From Alligator mississippiensis (Eukaryota > Chordata > Crocodylia > Alligatoridae): DNA of 64,000 bases. Each line of letters starts with the position of its first letter. The first letter of the stretch is position 1. The translations under genes were made by a program, and so were the position numbers. The notes below the pieces were generated by a model. That model was given only the letters and a program-made list of their open reading frames with translations, was not told the DNA's origin and made no database searches. The stretch is taken from NCBI RefSeq assembly GCF_030867095.1, contig NC_081824.1, positions 176,584,933-176,648,932 on the forward strand, read 5' to 3'. Of the stretch, positions 24,973 to 37,140 are shown in pieces.

Positions 24973-25872
24973 GATTCATAGATTCATAGATTGTAGAGTC
25001 GGAAGGGACCACAATGGATCATCATGTCCGACCTCCTGCCCCTGGCAGGAAAGATGACCGAGGTCAGATGACCCCAGCCAGGTGACTATCTAGCCTCTTC
25101 TTGAAGACCTCCAAGCTAGGTGATAGCACCACCTCTCTTGGAAGCCCATTCCAGATCCTGGCCACTCTTACTGTGAAAAGTTTCCTTCTAATATCTAACC
25201 TAAATCCACTCTCAACTAGTTTACACCCATTATTCCTAGTCACTCCCTGGGGCGCCTTAGTAAGCAAAGCGTCCCCTACTCCCTGTTGACCTCCCCTAAT
25301 AAATTTATAGGTAGCCACAAGATCTCCCCATAGCCATCTCTTGTGAAGGCTGAAGAGATTCAGGTCTCTCAACCTCCCCCCGTAGGGTCTATCACCAAGG
25401 CCACTAATCATGCGAGTGGCCCTCCTCTGGACCCTCTCGAGATTCTCTGCGTCCCTCTTGAAGTGTGGCGCCCAAAACTGGACACAGTACTCCAACTGCA
25501 GCCTGACCAGTGCCGCATAGAGTGGGAGCATCTCCTCCTTTGATCTATTAGTCATGCACCTGCTAATGCATGACAAGGTGCAATTGGCCTTGTTGATGGC
25601 CAAGTTACACTGCTGGCTCATGTTCATCTTGGAGTCAGTTATGACTCCAAGATCCCTCTCTGCCTCCAAGCTGCTGAGAAGGACACTCCCCAACCTATAG
25701 GTGTGCTGGGGATTCCTCCTTCCCAGGTGGAGTACCTTACATTTATCTTTATTAAATTGTATCCTATTTCTCTCTGCCCATTGATCCAACCTGTCCAGGT
25801 TGGCCTGAATCTGTTCCCTGCCCTCCAGTGTACTAGCTCTGCCCCATAACTTGGTATCATCAGTGAACTTGG
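24973..25872 (-). mobile_element. CR1 LINE, 5'-truncated, 0.9 kb
   Basis: On the minus strand it runs from the reverse transcriptase catalytic box to the 3' tail. The 3' end on the plus strand is the doubled ATTCATAG tail (24,973-24,991) followed by GTCGGAAGGGACC. The 5' break is at about 25,872, just before the FTDD codons. It interrupts the family B DNA element. Confidence 0.95.
25064..25870 (-). pseudogene. CR1 ORF2 C-terminal part, uninterrupted
   Basis: About 268 codons read without a stop from [12 protein letters not shown] through KCKVLHLGRRNPQHTYRLG, LVRLQLEYCVQFWAPHFKRD, LERVQRRATRMI and KAPQGVTRNNGCKLVESGFR to the normal CR1 end (KKRLDSHLAGVI). Only the palm's second aspartate pair and the C-terminal region remain, and the box is FTDD where the 53- and 59-kb copies have FADD. 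The open frame continues upstream to 26,038 through 56 residues that come from the flanking DNA element, so that longer frame is a chimera made by the insertion and not a protein. Confidence 0.93.
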
Positions 25873-26345
25873 AGAGGATGGGAGGCAGGAGAAGACAGGG
25901 AAGGGAGGTATATTCTGGAGTTTTCCCAGCCACGCTGGAGTGGGAGGGCAGACACCTGGGGGGCAGGGGGCAAACTTCCTCTAGTCCCTTTCCCACTCCC
26001 ATTCTGAAGACAGTGCCAGCAGCTGGAATGAGTTGCATCAGCTCATCCCTGTTCCCAGTATATTCAAACAGAATTTATTGAGGGCGCTCCATTTTGGAGC
26101 ATCTTCATCTGTACCCTCAGGCAATTAAGGTGATCACTTTTAAAGCGCTCTGCACTTGTGTTTGGTCATGGCTATTGAGCACTTCCAGGGGCCAGACCAG
26201 GTGAAAACTGTCACTTCTGTCTGCACCTATAGTTTTCTTACTTTACCTGTTTCATGGATTTACCCTGGGGGTTATCTTAACATGGGATCTTAACATAATT
26301 GTCCAGGAAGGACAATGCTATTTATTGGTTACTATCACTAGTAAC

Positions 26346-26460
26346 CAGGAATCATGGTTTTCTCTGTTTAAAAAATTGCAAATTCTCTGATCAAAACCCC
26401 AAAATCCATGTTTTTTCCGTGATTAAAATGAAACACCATTATATATATATATATATAGGT
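26346..26460. mobile_element. Half copy of the 29.8-kb hairpin element
   Basis: CCAGGAATCATGGTTTTCTC, then CCAAAATCCATGTTTTTTCC and GATTAAAATGAAAC, running into an (AT)n tract at 26,439-26,457, match one arm of the element at 29,833-30,122. The second arm is missing. Confidence 0.7.
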
Positions 26461-26865
26461 ATTAGTTGAACACAATGTTTTATTGATATAGTTACAATTT
26501 TAAAGCAATTTGGAAACCTTCCAGTGCCTCAATCAATATAATAAAATAAATTCTAAATACCTATACATTTTGGCATTTGATTTTGGGTTTTATCATAGAA
26601 AATCAGAGCTGCCCCAGCCCCCTTCACTCACCAGGACACAGATCCAGCTGTGGCTGTCCCGCCCCCCCCCCCACACACTTTGTGGCACTGAGCAACCCTG
26701 ATATGCTGGTGCCCTGCCCATGCCATTGCCCCTCACTCCAAACCAACAGCCCCCTGGCTTTCCCTCAGGACTGATGGAGGCTAAATACAAAAAAACAGTT
26801 TGAAACACTCTCATACTATAGTCCTGAAGATGATATAACTACATTAAACAGATGCATCATGGAGC
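26461..26865. other. Spacer with a C-run
   Basis: There is a short poly-C stretch near 26,660. Nothing is recognised. Confidence 0.4.
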
Positions 26866-27125
26866 TCAGGAGTGTCAAAATCAACTAGCCCCATAGATCA
26901 GATCAGGCCCACAGACCAGCCCTGCGTGCCAGATCCAGCGCACAGGACTGGTTCAATATAGGCTCTGCATGCAGTATAAGACCCAGACTGGCCCTGTGCG
27001 CTGCATGCAGCATATGCCAGTCCTGGCCCTGCATGCAGAGCACAGTGCACAGGGCTGGTTCGGGGCCTGGTCTGTGGACCCAATCCAGAGTGGCCCTGGT
27101 ATGGTTCTACAACCCTGTCCTGTGT
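26866..27125. repeat. Repeat-like GC-rich block, possible hAT remnant
   Basis: CAGGAGTGTCAAAATCAACT at about 26,870 has a hAT-like CAGGGGTGTCAAA start. The body contains several diverged CCCTGYRYGC / ATGCAG repeats. No matching right terminus was found. Confidence 0.35.
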
Positions 27126-27715
27126 AGGCAGCACCCCAACTCCAAACAACATTTCTCTGATAAGTCTCACCAAGTCACCCAGCCTTTCTACAGACCCAGA
27201 TTCCAGATGTTCCCCCTTCATCAACATGGACCATGTCAGTGCTGGACCAAGCACCACAAATTATAACACCTGGGGTTCATTCACCTTTTGTTCCACCAAC
27301 ATCCTATATGCTGTAAGCATCTTACAGTGCTCCTCTGCTATCTACATGGGCCAGATGGAACCATATGTAAAAAAAATGAATGAATGCCAATCCAACACGA
27401 ATGGATGCCAATTCCAGAAACATACAAAAGCCTGTGGCAGAACACTTGGACCTCCCTGAATGTTCTGTCATGGATTTGGAGTATCTGTCCTTAAATGAAA
27501 AAAAATTAAAACCCAACTTGAATATGAAATTGTAGAGCAAGAAATCATCCACAGATCAGTGGATGGACATCAGTGGAAATCTCAGTCCTATGGCTTCCAT
27601 GACCTAAATTGGCTGTTAACTAACTTGTTCATCTCAATGGACCCAATCAACACATTTATTCCCTCTTAGCAGTGTTTTTCCACCCCCATCCCTCCTATAT
27701 ATAATTTTTTTTTCT
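27126..27715. other. Spacer, nothing recognised
   Basis: No supported feature. Frames under 80 codons only. Confidence 0.4.
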
Positions 27716-27719
27716 ACCA

Positions 27720-27855
27720 GTCCATTCACTGCATTTCATGAAGTAGGCTGTTGCCTGTGAAAGCTCATTCCTCTCTGAAACAGTTTGCCTTTAAGCTGCT
27801 ACCCTGCCCCACCTTCTGCCTAACTTCAGACTAACACAACTAACTACTGTCCTTC
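27720..27855 (+). repeat. Degenerate sauropsid interspersed repeat
   Basis: TTCATGAAGTAGGCTGTTGC, TGTGAAAGCTCATTCC and the end CAGACTAACACAACTAACTA correspond to a repeat common in reptile genomes that ends in ACTAACACGGCTAC. A better-kept end of a similar family is at 42,605-42,705. I do not know its formal name. Confidence 0.55.
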
Positions 27856-29339
27856 TTCAGTTCCAGAAGCATTTTACAAAGCAGAGAATTTCAGGGGTGG
27901 GGAAAAAGATCTATCTTCATAAATACCATACAGGCAGCTGGTATATAAGAGGGAAATCAGACATGACACTGTGACTCTTTTTTGGCAGTTGATTAAACAA
28001 TGATCATAGGTTATTTTTTTGCCCACCCAACACTCATCTCCACTCCAACCTCTAGAGCTTCAGTTTCTATAGCCCACTGATCTTTCTGTTGAAAGATGTC
28101 CAGTTAGCAACAATTGTGATGACAGTGTCTGTAATGGGAACATCTGACCTTCAAGAAACCTAATTAGGGAGCACAACAAATTTCACATAGCCATGTGTCT
28201 GCGGGTTTAATGCAGGGTAAATTGAACAAAACCCCAGCAATTAATTAAAGGCTGTTTTAAGGTTTTGCATTTTATGGTCTCCAGATTCATTCAGTCTGCC
28301 TTTCAGTTTTGGGCTGGTAAGCCAAGAGAAGCTCTCTTGTGTCCCACCCCTCTATAAAACTTAGCTCCATTTCATTGCTCAGCCCTAGGTTGGAATTTGA
28401 AGAAAATAACGAAAACAAATGTACCCTGAATACCCATGGAAATAGCACAACTTTGTGTGCAACTGAATTCATTTTACTGTCCTGTGATAGCTAGGATGGT
28501 GTAAGCAATTTACAGCAGTAGGGGGGGAACATCTAAGCAGCAAACTCTACCTGGAGGTCAGAAAAAAATGCAGCTAAGCTCACTGTACATATAGAAACAC
28601 AGATGTATAAAAAGCTATTTCTTTCACAGTACATTTCTTTTTACCTCCACAGATACACCTTTATGCATTTCTGGTTGTCCTGTATTCTGGATGCACTGTA
28701 TTCCTCACTGCTGTTCTTTAATGCTGCATATACACAGAAAAGCTATGACATGCATTTATTGCAACTCCAGGAAAAGCTTTTAAGCTAGAGATAGTCTGTC
28801 AAAGCACATTGCCCCGGTTCTTTGAATTTATATGCAGCAGGATCTCATTAGCATTACGCAGACTACTAGGGCTTTATGTACTGCACAAAGGAAGAAAACC
28901 TTTCTGAACTGAAGAGGCAATATCCAGACTCATGGTTCTCCCTTCTAAATTTCCTATCCAGGCAAGCTTCCCTTGACCACAGGGAGATTTCTGCCTGAGT
29001 CGGGAAGGCAGGAGTTACTAGGGTTGGTGAAACCTGATATAATTGACAGCATTATTAGTGACAGATCAATAACAAAATGTTCAGACCCGGAGAGACCAGA
29101 GTACTGCCCACTGGGAATGAGGGACACAGACAAAAGAGAATTCAGAAGACACACCATAGACAGTTTCCAGAAATACTTTGAGGGAGCAGAAACCACGCTG
29201 GACCCTTTCCACAAAGGAAGGCGGTAGAGACGGTGATGACTTGATCCTTCACCAGACACTGTCAGACCTTCAGAATAGTTTAGGTTCAGTTTGAAAGCTA
29301 GGTAAAGATTTATGAGTTTCCATTTTTAGTTCACATATC
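27856..29339. other. Unique-looking DNA
   Basis: The frame 28,973-29,227 (84 codons) has unbiased composition but no domain I recognise. No repeat is clear. Confidence 0.35.
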
Positions 29340-29580
29340 CTGCCCTTGAAACACTGGGGAAACTTAAATACCGGAACAACTTGCAGAGGGGTAGAGTGTA
29401 TTTTCAATTGCTCAAAGACTTTGAATCAAAACTGGCTATCTTTGGAAAAGATCTGTTGCAGATCAATCAGACGTTATGGGCTTGTTGAAGGAATTATTGG
29501 GTAAATTTATATGGCCAGTGTTATTCAAAAGGGTCAAACTCAATGATCGTAAAGATCTCTTCTCGCCTTAAGATCTATGG
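29340..29580 (+). mobile_element. CR1 3'-end fragment, old
   Basis: ACCGGAACAACTTGCAGAGG is the diverged counterpart of the WNSLPPEV region and AACTCAATGATCGTAAAGAT with CTCGCCTTAAGATCTATGG is the CR1 3' UTR and tail. No coding capacity remains. Confidence 0.65.
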
Positions 29581-29832
29581 CTTTTTACTGGATATAGTAG
29601 GAAGTTTCAGATCATGGAGCAGAGTATCATCTAAGTGTGCTAATCCTTAACACTCTGCAGCTCTCCAAGTTTATGTTTTTCATTGCCACCCTTATTCTGC
29701 CAAAACAAGGTCTGCCAAGGTCTATCAAAAATAAAGTACAAATAAGGGACCACCAATGTCAGCACACTAAATAAAGGGTTTTTTTTTGCAGTGTCAGCTG
29801 GCACCTTTGAGATCAGAACTGATGGTGGTTAG

Positions 29833-29924
29833 CATGGATCCTAGTTTTATCTGATAAAAAAAAATCCCCAGTTTCTGGATTAACCCCCCCATGCACATTT
29901 TTCCATGATTAAAATGAAACCCTA

Positions 29925-29956
<32 letters not shown>

Positions 29957-29989
29957 ATATGTGCGTGTGTCATTTTCTTCAAATATATG

Positions 29990-30022
<33 letters not shown>

Positions 30023-30122
30023 TAGGGTTTCATTTTAATCATAGAAAAATGTGGATTTTGGGTTACTTTTTTTATTTGAAAATTGGGGGACTTTTTTTAA
30101 TCAGTGAAAACCAGGACCCCTG
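29833..30122. mobile_element. hAT-type hairpin element (290 bp)
   Basis: The two halves are near-perfect inverted repeats. CCATGATTAAAATGAAACCC followed by (CT)n on the left mirrors (AG)n and GGGTTTCATTTTAATCAT on the right. Flanks GTGGTTAG (29,825-29,832) and GTGATTAG (30,123-30,130) form an 8-bp target duplication with one mismatch, which fits hAT. The outermost ends pair as CATGGATCCTAGTTTT and CAGGGGTCCTGGTTTT. The centre is (CT)n-(TA)n-(AG)n. No transposase is present. Confidence 0.8.
29925..30022. repeat. (CT)n / (TA)n / (AG)n compound microsatellite, palindromic
   Basis: CT repeats (29,925-29,956), short GTGC and TA tracts, and AG repeats (30,001-30,022) form the hairpin centre of the 290-bp element. 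Long Ser/Leu or Arg/Glu frames here are artefacts. Confidence 0.9.
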
Positions 30123-30130
30123 GTGATTAG

Positions 30131-32799
30131 AATTCTCTGCTGTATTTCCTGCTTTCAGCTGAGAGATGGGGAGAATGGTAAGCAACACAACAAAGATTAA
30201 ACAAGATAGGAAGGGAGAAGGTACTGCATGGTAGGTAACAAGTCACTTCATCATTTTAACGATGGGTAACTTCAGTTGAGTCATAGCCAACCCCAAAGTA
30301 CAGATGAATCAGTTGTTCTCCTCACACATTTTCAGCTGGGTAGAGAACTAGTCCCTGTAGAACTTGCTCATGTTCTGAATGAAACACACCAACTCATTTA
30401 GAGTCTAGATACCATGAACACTCATCCCCCAACAGGCACATATGCACACTCCTTTCACCCACACACTGAGTGGAGCTTGAGTCATTCACATAATTGGTGA
30501 TCTAAGTTGCATGTCTTGGTTTCTCCTATTGATGCTGCTCCCCTGTGCAAAAAATACTTAAATATGCATTGAATGAGAGTGAACAAGGGAGGGAGAGAAT
30601 GACGCTAGCCTAGTGGCTAGGGTCATGACTTCATGTAATGACACCCGTATTTTATACACAGGGGAATAGTATCAGCTGGAAAGCATGAAATCAATGACGT
30701 TTCCAATTTGCAATAGAGGAAATCACTTTACACACTTTTCCTGATCTGTTAAATCTGTGCATCTTACCCTAAGCCACTACTGGTTGGAATCTAAGTCTGT
30801 TTCTGTCTCTTTGAAGGGGCTTCTTTTCCCTCATTATAAATCAAATTATTTCTTTCTTCAGCGGTAAACTTATTCTAATGGCTCTACAAAGACTAATTGG
30901 CTGTATGCAGAAAAATCACTGTGATATTTTCATTGACCAGTAGTAAGTCAAAGGTGTTAACCAAAAGTAGTCTTTAAGGTAAATTTTGCAGCTAAAGAAC
31001 AAAACAAAAAGGTTGGGGACGGTGGAAGTGGGGAGCGAAAGAAAAGATGCAAAGTCTGAATGTCCAAAACAAATAGTAGGAAAAAACAGCCTCTCATAAA
31101 GCTGATAAAAAGATAACTACTGGGTTAAAGATGGCTTTAAAGACCCCTCTGCCCCATTTTCTAGCATGGCTACAGCTTGACAGCTTTTTTGTGTATGTGG
31201 CAGCAAAGCCTTGAGAGGGAAGGGGCAGAGGGGGAGTAACCCCCTGCAAATCTGATTCATTTTTTGCCATGGTTGAAAAAAGCTGATGAAAATGTCTAAG
31301 TTGTTCAGGACTAAACGAGAACCCAATTGCTGAACGATTAGGTATTTTGTGTAGTGAGTTGACAGATAGACATATTTGATGTCTAAAATATTTGACCATT
31401 TCTGTTCTGTGAAGGAAAACTTATGCCAACACAACTCAGTATAGCATACTAATGGGGTGGCTTTACAATAGCAGAGAATTTAATCAGAATTGAACAGGCT
31501 TGCAAAAAGCAGCATGCAACCCCACGCTCAAGACTAGAAACTCACAGCTCTCATTACATCTTATAAACTGAAGAGGACTGGACCCCATCATTGCTGCATT
31601 GCAGGACTCCTAAAAAACAGAGGTTTCTGAAATAAATGACTCAAAGGAGCATGGTGTTACACAAGATACTGTCTTCGGATGAGTTGCAAAACTAACAATC
31701 TAACTAACTGCGATCACAAAACCCTGGAATGATGCTTCTCTATAGCTAGAGGGTGTCAGTCCCAGCTAAGTTCTGTTAATTATGTTTTGTTTTCTCTGTA
31801 TTTCTGTTGGACATGGTGGGACAAAAATCTTTGTTGTCATAGCTCCACTGACTGCAAGGAAGTTCCACCTGCAGAGAACCAGGTCCAATATCCTTCCTTT
31901 TCTGCTTCAGATTTTTGTGTAGTGTTCCTGCGCACTGCTCAGCAACTGCTGTGTTTAATCCTGCAAATGGCTACATTTCAACAGTAGGCGAGGTTCCATA
32001 AACAGAGCATGTATTTCATGTCAGTGCAAGAAGGGGACTGCCTTATTTGCCAGTTGGCCCAGTATTGGGTGTAGTCCAACAGCTCCCTCCTCCCCTCGGC
32101 CAGCTGGTGTGTGCATGCTGTGACTGGCAAGAGATGCTAGCCAGAGGTGCATCCTAGCTTTTCAAAACCACAGTAAGCAGACTCCTGTAGGCCTTCCCTG
32201 CATAGGGAGAATGGTTTTTGAATCATAATCACAGCTGATACAGCTCTGCTTCCCACTCTGTTCTGCTCCCACCACTTAAGGCAGGATTTCACTTGCAGTG
32301 TGCATCCATGCACAGCAGATGTAGACATGACATACATTTATTGATGAGCCCTTTTATTGGGCTGGGTAAATAATATACTTCCCTAGTGAAATGAAGTGAA
32401 ATGCAGTTGGTGGTAAAAAGAACCCTACTAATTGTCACCATTTATTAAATGTTTTTAATTAAACCTAGAGTGCAATAAAAAAAAAACACATTAAGTTTCC
32501 TTAAAAGCTCTGCTTGCAGGTTTTTAGGCAAAAATTGAGAATTATAAATGAGATTTTTTTTAAATGGCATTTTAATTGTAATGCAATGTCTAAGAGACGG
32601 AATCACAGGGCTCAAGGGCTCAGTCAGTATTTCTGACTCAAATCTGCTCCAGTTCATCCCTGATGCAACACTGCTACCATGAAGGTGTGTTTGTTGCAAC
32701 CTGCTCTGGGATTGCTCATTAACTTCTCCTGAGGTGGAAATAATCATTGATTTGACTACATGACGTTTGATGGCCTGTGGTCCCTGAATGATGTTAAAG
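30131..32799. other. Unique-looking AT-rich DNA
   Basis: No gene is recognised. Frames of about 100-140 codons at 31,094-31,434 and 32,445-32,870 (minus strand) overlap in different phases or have no domain, as expected for chance. Confidence 0.4.
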
Positions 32800-33420
32800 T
32801 CAAGGCGCAATGGTATTTGATGCAGGATCCCAACAACTGCACTTCCTGCCATGCCACACATGAGGTGCAATTGTAGGATCCCACATCAGATCACGTAAAG
32901 TCATATTGCTGGTCGGTGCAGGGAAGATCCCAGGCTCCTTCTGGGAAGTAGCAAGCTTAGCTCCCAGCTGCAGCAGTGCACCATGCACTCCTGCATCTGG
33001 GAGCTCTGTCTGCTGATGGGGACTTTCAGCCAGGGGAACACATTATATGCTCCCACAGCTGGGAGCCCCATCAGCTAACTGGGACTCCCAGCCAAAGAAG
33101 CATATGCCCTCATCAGCTGGCCAGTTTTCCAACCTCAGGAGTCCAGGATGCACTGCTGTGGCTGGAAGCACCAATCAGCTGAGGGGCTTCCCAGGTTCTG
33201 TAGCACATGACAGGCTCCTGCATGCTCCAGAGGCTGGGCACTAGCCACACATTCAATTAAAGATGTGATAAAAACCAGCCATGGTTATTACACATCTTGT
33301 GTTATAACTTTGTGGCTTATTCTTTGTTTTATCACACCACTAATTGATTGAACATGTAGCCAGGTCACTAAAGGTGTGATTAACCAGTTAATCACAACTG
33401 AAGCATAACATCTGTCAGGG
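32800..33420. mobile_element. Possible DNA element with GTGTGATAAAAC-type inverted ends
   Basis: TCAATTAAAGATGTGATAAA (from about 33,250) and the complement of TTTTATCACACCACTAATTGA (about 33,330-33,350) form an imperfect inverted repeat. Upstream is a block of repeated GCTGGGAGCYCC / GACTCCCAGCC words. Boundaries and class are unsure. Confidence 0.35.
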
Positions 33421-33568
33421 GCCTACAAGACCTATTTTGGATGGTTGCCGTTCAGGTCCCAGTTACTCATACCTTCATATAAAAATATGACACCACTCAT
33501 TCTGACCAGACCATTTGCTGGTGACAGACACCAAAGGTGGAATGCTTCCTGTGTGCCCATGTTACTCC

Positions 33569-33837
33569 TAGGCCAGGTCTACATTTCAGGAGTATTTTAC
33601 TGCCATAATGAAAGACAAAGTATTTCAAGGGTGGATATGGCAGCTTGTTTGGAATGGTTGGTTCCAGCAACCCCCCCAGCAAAAGAAGCTACTCTAACAA
33701 AATCAGTTTTGCTGGCATTGCTGCACCTACACCAGGGGCTTTCACCAGCACAGTTACTTCAGCCAGGGATCATGCCCCTTCACACCCTTTGGTGGACAGA
33801 GCTATGCCACCAAATCCTGTAGTGTAGATCTGGCAGC
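33569..33837. mobile_element. MITE-like sauropsid repeat
   Basis: GGCCAGGTCTACATTT on the left and AGTGTAGATCTGGC on the right form inverted ends of the GGCCATGTCTACACT type that flanks a short repeat seen in turtles and crocodilians. The internal AGCTATGCCACCAAATCCTG fits that family. I found no target duplication. Confidence 0.5.
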
Positions 33838-35829
33838 TCATCAATATCCACACTGAAGTACAGTTTTAAGGCAGCACCAGACAGGCTGCTACAATTTGGT
33901 ATCCTTAGTGTACCTATTCAATGGATAACCAGAAGCCTCCAATCACCTGGGCTGCCAATCTTAGTACCTTTCATTGGCACCGTATTCACTATAAATGTCT
34001 AAGAAGCATGAACATCAAATAGATCTGATGCATAACACTGAAGCCTTTTTAAGGACTTTCCTCATGAACGCATAGCAAAGTTCTGATTCAACAGACAACT
34101 GGTCAAAATAATCCACATTACCCTACACTCCTGATAAGGAGTTTGGGACAAAGCAGTAAGAGCTTCTAGGGCACTGATCACAGGTTTTCCATAAGACCTA
34201 GCGCATACCAGTGCAGGGATAACTTTAGATGTTCATAGCCAGCCCAAGGTAGATATCCAGAGAGATCAAATGAGCACTACCAGGTTTCCAAATCTTTCAG
34301 TTCCCTATGATGGGGAAGCAAATGGCTCCTGTTTTCTAGAAGGGAGGAGGAAGGACAAAACTGAGATTTCAGTTTACTTACTGCAAATGTCTCCCTCATC
34401 CTCTCCCTCTGTGCAGTCCCTGATGAAATCACATGCTTGCCTCAGTTTGATCACTGTTCCATTCCAGCAACTGAAGAAGCCTTCAAGGACCATTTTGGAA
34501 GCAGGGGGAGATCCTAGAAAAAAGGAAAACACAGACAAGTTCAGAGTGCCGCATCACCTTTGCCCCCAGACCCCTGGCTGCAAAACCTCCTGTGATTCCA
34601 ACCATATGGTTACAGAATGCTGGAAGACAGAAATAAGGACCCAGTTCGATCACTTGATGTCCAAGTGCAAAGTTGCTCCCTTAAGGGTGTGTGGTCATGA
34701 CAAGCATTAGCAGATCTGCCATCATTCACTATTCCAATCCAAGTCATCACATTTCTTTTCATTTATCCTAATGCCACATAGCCCATATGAATTATTAGAG
34801 TTAAACTTCACTAGACAGTTTCAGTGTTTTGCATTGGAAGGCAGAGCTGAACCCTTTCAAGAAAGGCTGAATTACCACAGTCTACTCCGCTGCATTACTG
34901 AAGAAAGTGGTATGTCAAATGACATACAATTTAGGGTTTTAATCGAATGTGAATTTACTGCTAGCCTGAAAGTCTTGCAAATTGATGTGCTTTCTCCGTT
35001 AACTCGGGAACAGCTTGGAGCACAAGCAACAACACAAGCTTCCTGTACACCTTCCTGCCAATATGTCTTGCCTTTGACTTGGAGCCATCACACCCCTAAG
35101 AGTGAGAAGTTGGTTGGGACCTATAGCCTGATCATAGCTATTTATTTATTTGCAGATTGCCAACAAAGAGGCCACAAATGCTGTTGAAATCACTGCCTCA
35201 TTTTGTTTGGGTGAAGAAGCTTTGAAACACCAATAGTTTTGAGTGAGCTTTCACCTAAAGAGGATTCAAGCACATAACCTGGTGCTGAAAGGCAAATTCT
35301 GCTTCATCCCTCCTCTCCTCTGACAATATACGTTTTGATCTGGGGGGGAGGGGTGTGTGAAAAGGAGGGGATGTACTAGCCACCATACAGAGGAACAGAA
35401 AATAAGGCTGGACTAGCAATGCTAGGCTAATATATAAAGCATAGGTTTGAAAGATTTTAGTTCCTGTATAGCGTACACTCTACTTAGCTAATGCATAAAA
35501 TGATTCTAAACAAATATAACAAGTAGCTTAGTCCAAGTTTTGTCCCGCTCTCAAGTCAATGGCAATAATAACATTAACTGAATCATTTATAGGATCTTCC
35601 AACCTGAAGGGCCCAGGAAGCCATACCGACCTTGGATCAAATTCCACTTTTATTTACTAGCTCTCAGGGGTACCTCCAAAACAGCACAGTTATTAGTATT
35701 TGTAGAGCTATTTTGGAGGTGGAACTCTGTTAACGTCCCATGGAATTTATCTGGATATACACAGGTGCAAAGGAGCAGAATTTGGCCTGGCACGTCTGGA
35801 TTCACTTCATGCACAGCTCAAAAGAAGCA
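33838..35829. other. Unique-looking DNA
   Basis: The frames at 34,270-34,710 (146 codons) and 34,771-35,187 (138 codons) show no domain, no coding-like repeat of motifs and no splice context I can support. Both are noted as chance frames. Confidence 0.35.
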
Positions 35830-36005
35830 ACCTAGTGGGGTGTGACGGGGAGTCAGAAGATCAGGGTTCTGCTCCTGTTCTGCCACTAACCTGCAGTGTG
35901 TGGGACACCGACGAGGAAGTAACTGCCCCTCTCTGACCTTCAGCTTCCTCCTCTGCCAAAAGGCAATAATGATTCTGACCTTCCTTTGTCAAATGCATCA
36001 GCATC
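35830..36005 (+). repeat. MIR/CORE-SINE
   Basis: AGTCAGAAGATCAGGGTTCT, CCTGTTCTGCCACTAACC, then a CCCCTCTCTGACCTTCAGCT block and GGCAATAATGATTCTGACC are in MIR order. Confidence 0.8.
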
Positions 36006-37009
36006 TATGGCTAGAATGTGCTATTTATCAGCTAAGTATGATTATTCTGGTGGGTGATGAAGCAGCTCTTTCATGGCACACAGCAACACTGCACCATGAC
36101 TTTCAGAAGAGAGAAAAACTTCTTGCAAAGTGACAAGGAGAACTGAGGTTGGCAGAGCACTTGTTTACCAAAGTTAGAATTGGGCTGGGGTCAACACTTC
36201 AACCCTGGCAAGCACGCAGAGAGCTCTCTGAGTACAAGCGGTCACAACCTGAGTGCTAAATCTCATCCAAAATAAAGCACCCTGTAGCATCAGAGTACCC
36301 CTACGAACCATGCTGCAGCACTGGCTCAGTACTAATTCAGAATGAAAAACATCTTCTGCTGAGTTTCTTCTTCTGCAGCACCTACCTTTTATCGGTCATT
36401 TGGGTTTTTTGTTTCTCTCTTTTTTTTTTTTTTTTTTTTGAGGGAGAGAAGGAAGTATGGGTCCAAGCACTGACTATCTGTAAGATATGTAGCATGTGTA
36501 TCAAAGCTGACAACCTCACTGCCCTGGCTGGCATAGCAAAAACACAGCATGCCTACTGGGGCTCACTAGCAAGGAAATTTATTGCTTATTGCATCATTTA
36601 TGCAGTGCACTACATTTCTGCAGCTTTTATAAAAGCAGATTCAGACACTATTTGGGAGCTCATTTTTTGGAATCTAAACATAGAATCCAAAGCACAGGCC
36701 TTCAGCTCATAGTAACACAGTGAAGGAGAAAGGGGGGCAACCGGGATACTAGCTCCAGGTGCCACATTAGGGAAGGCTACAAAAATAACAGCAGCCACAC
36801 TGCAGACCCAGCCACCTCCACTGCCAGTGCCATCAGGAGCACAGGCACCGATGGCTACCTCATGCACCAATGCTGCTCAGGGCAGTGCAGAGCATGCCAG
36901 GTATACCTCTGTGGGCTTCTAAAGAAATGCAAAGCTGTAGCTTATGCTCTGCGGGGCTGAAGAGGGCACTCCCATTTTCTGACCTCATATGTACCAGGAG
37001 CTGAGCTAG
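36006..37009. other. Unique-looking DNA with a poly-T run
   Basis: A run of about 20 T lies at 36,420-36,439. It has no flanking element that I can identify as its source. Confidence 0.45.
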
Positions 37010-37140
37010 ACCTGGATATTTTTCTGGAAGGGGAAGCTGGAGGACAGAAGGGTTAAGTGATTTAACTGAGTCAGTTCCGGTATGGTGAAACAATGGCAGA
37101 GAATCCAAGCTCCCTGACATCTCTAACCCACTCCACGGTT
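37010..37140 (-). repeat. MIR/CORE-SINE fragment
   Basis: GGACAGAAGGGTTAAGTGAT, then GGCAGAGAATCCAAGCTCCC and ATCTCTAACCCACTCC are the reverse complement of the MIR core order. Confidence 0.65.

Larger units (their letters stand above)
24764..26232. mobile_element. DNA element, family B copy 1, split by a CR1
   Basis: The pieces 24,764-24,972 and 25,873-26,232 together match the second copy at 43,585-44,085: a GCACTTTACAGAAAGTGCC hairpin, CCCGACCCAACAGA, TTTGGAGCCAATCC, then TTTTGGAGCATCTTCATCTG, TTTTAAAGCGCTCTGCACTT and GTCACTTCTGTC. The outer ends resemble an inverted repeat (AGACAGAAATG and the complement AGACAGAAGTG). It carries no coding region of its own. The CR1 lies inside and is therefore younger than this copy. 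Confidence 0.7.

Noticed and set aside
25871..26038. N-terminal extension of the CR1 frame with its methionine start
   Set aside because: These 56 residues derive from the flanking DNA element; the frame is open across the insertion point by chance.
34270..35187. Two frames of 146 and 138 codons as host exons
   Set aside because: No recognisable domain, splice context or neighbouring exon; the lengths are compatible with chance in 64 kb.
36420..36440. Poly-T as the tail of a processed pseudogene on the minus strand
   Set aside because: No gene-like sequence follows on the expected side.
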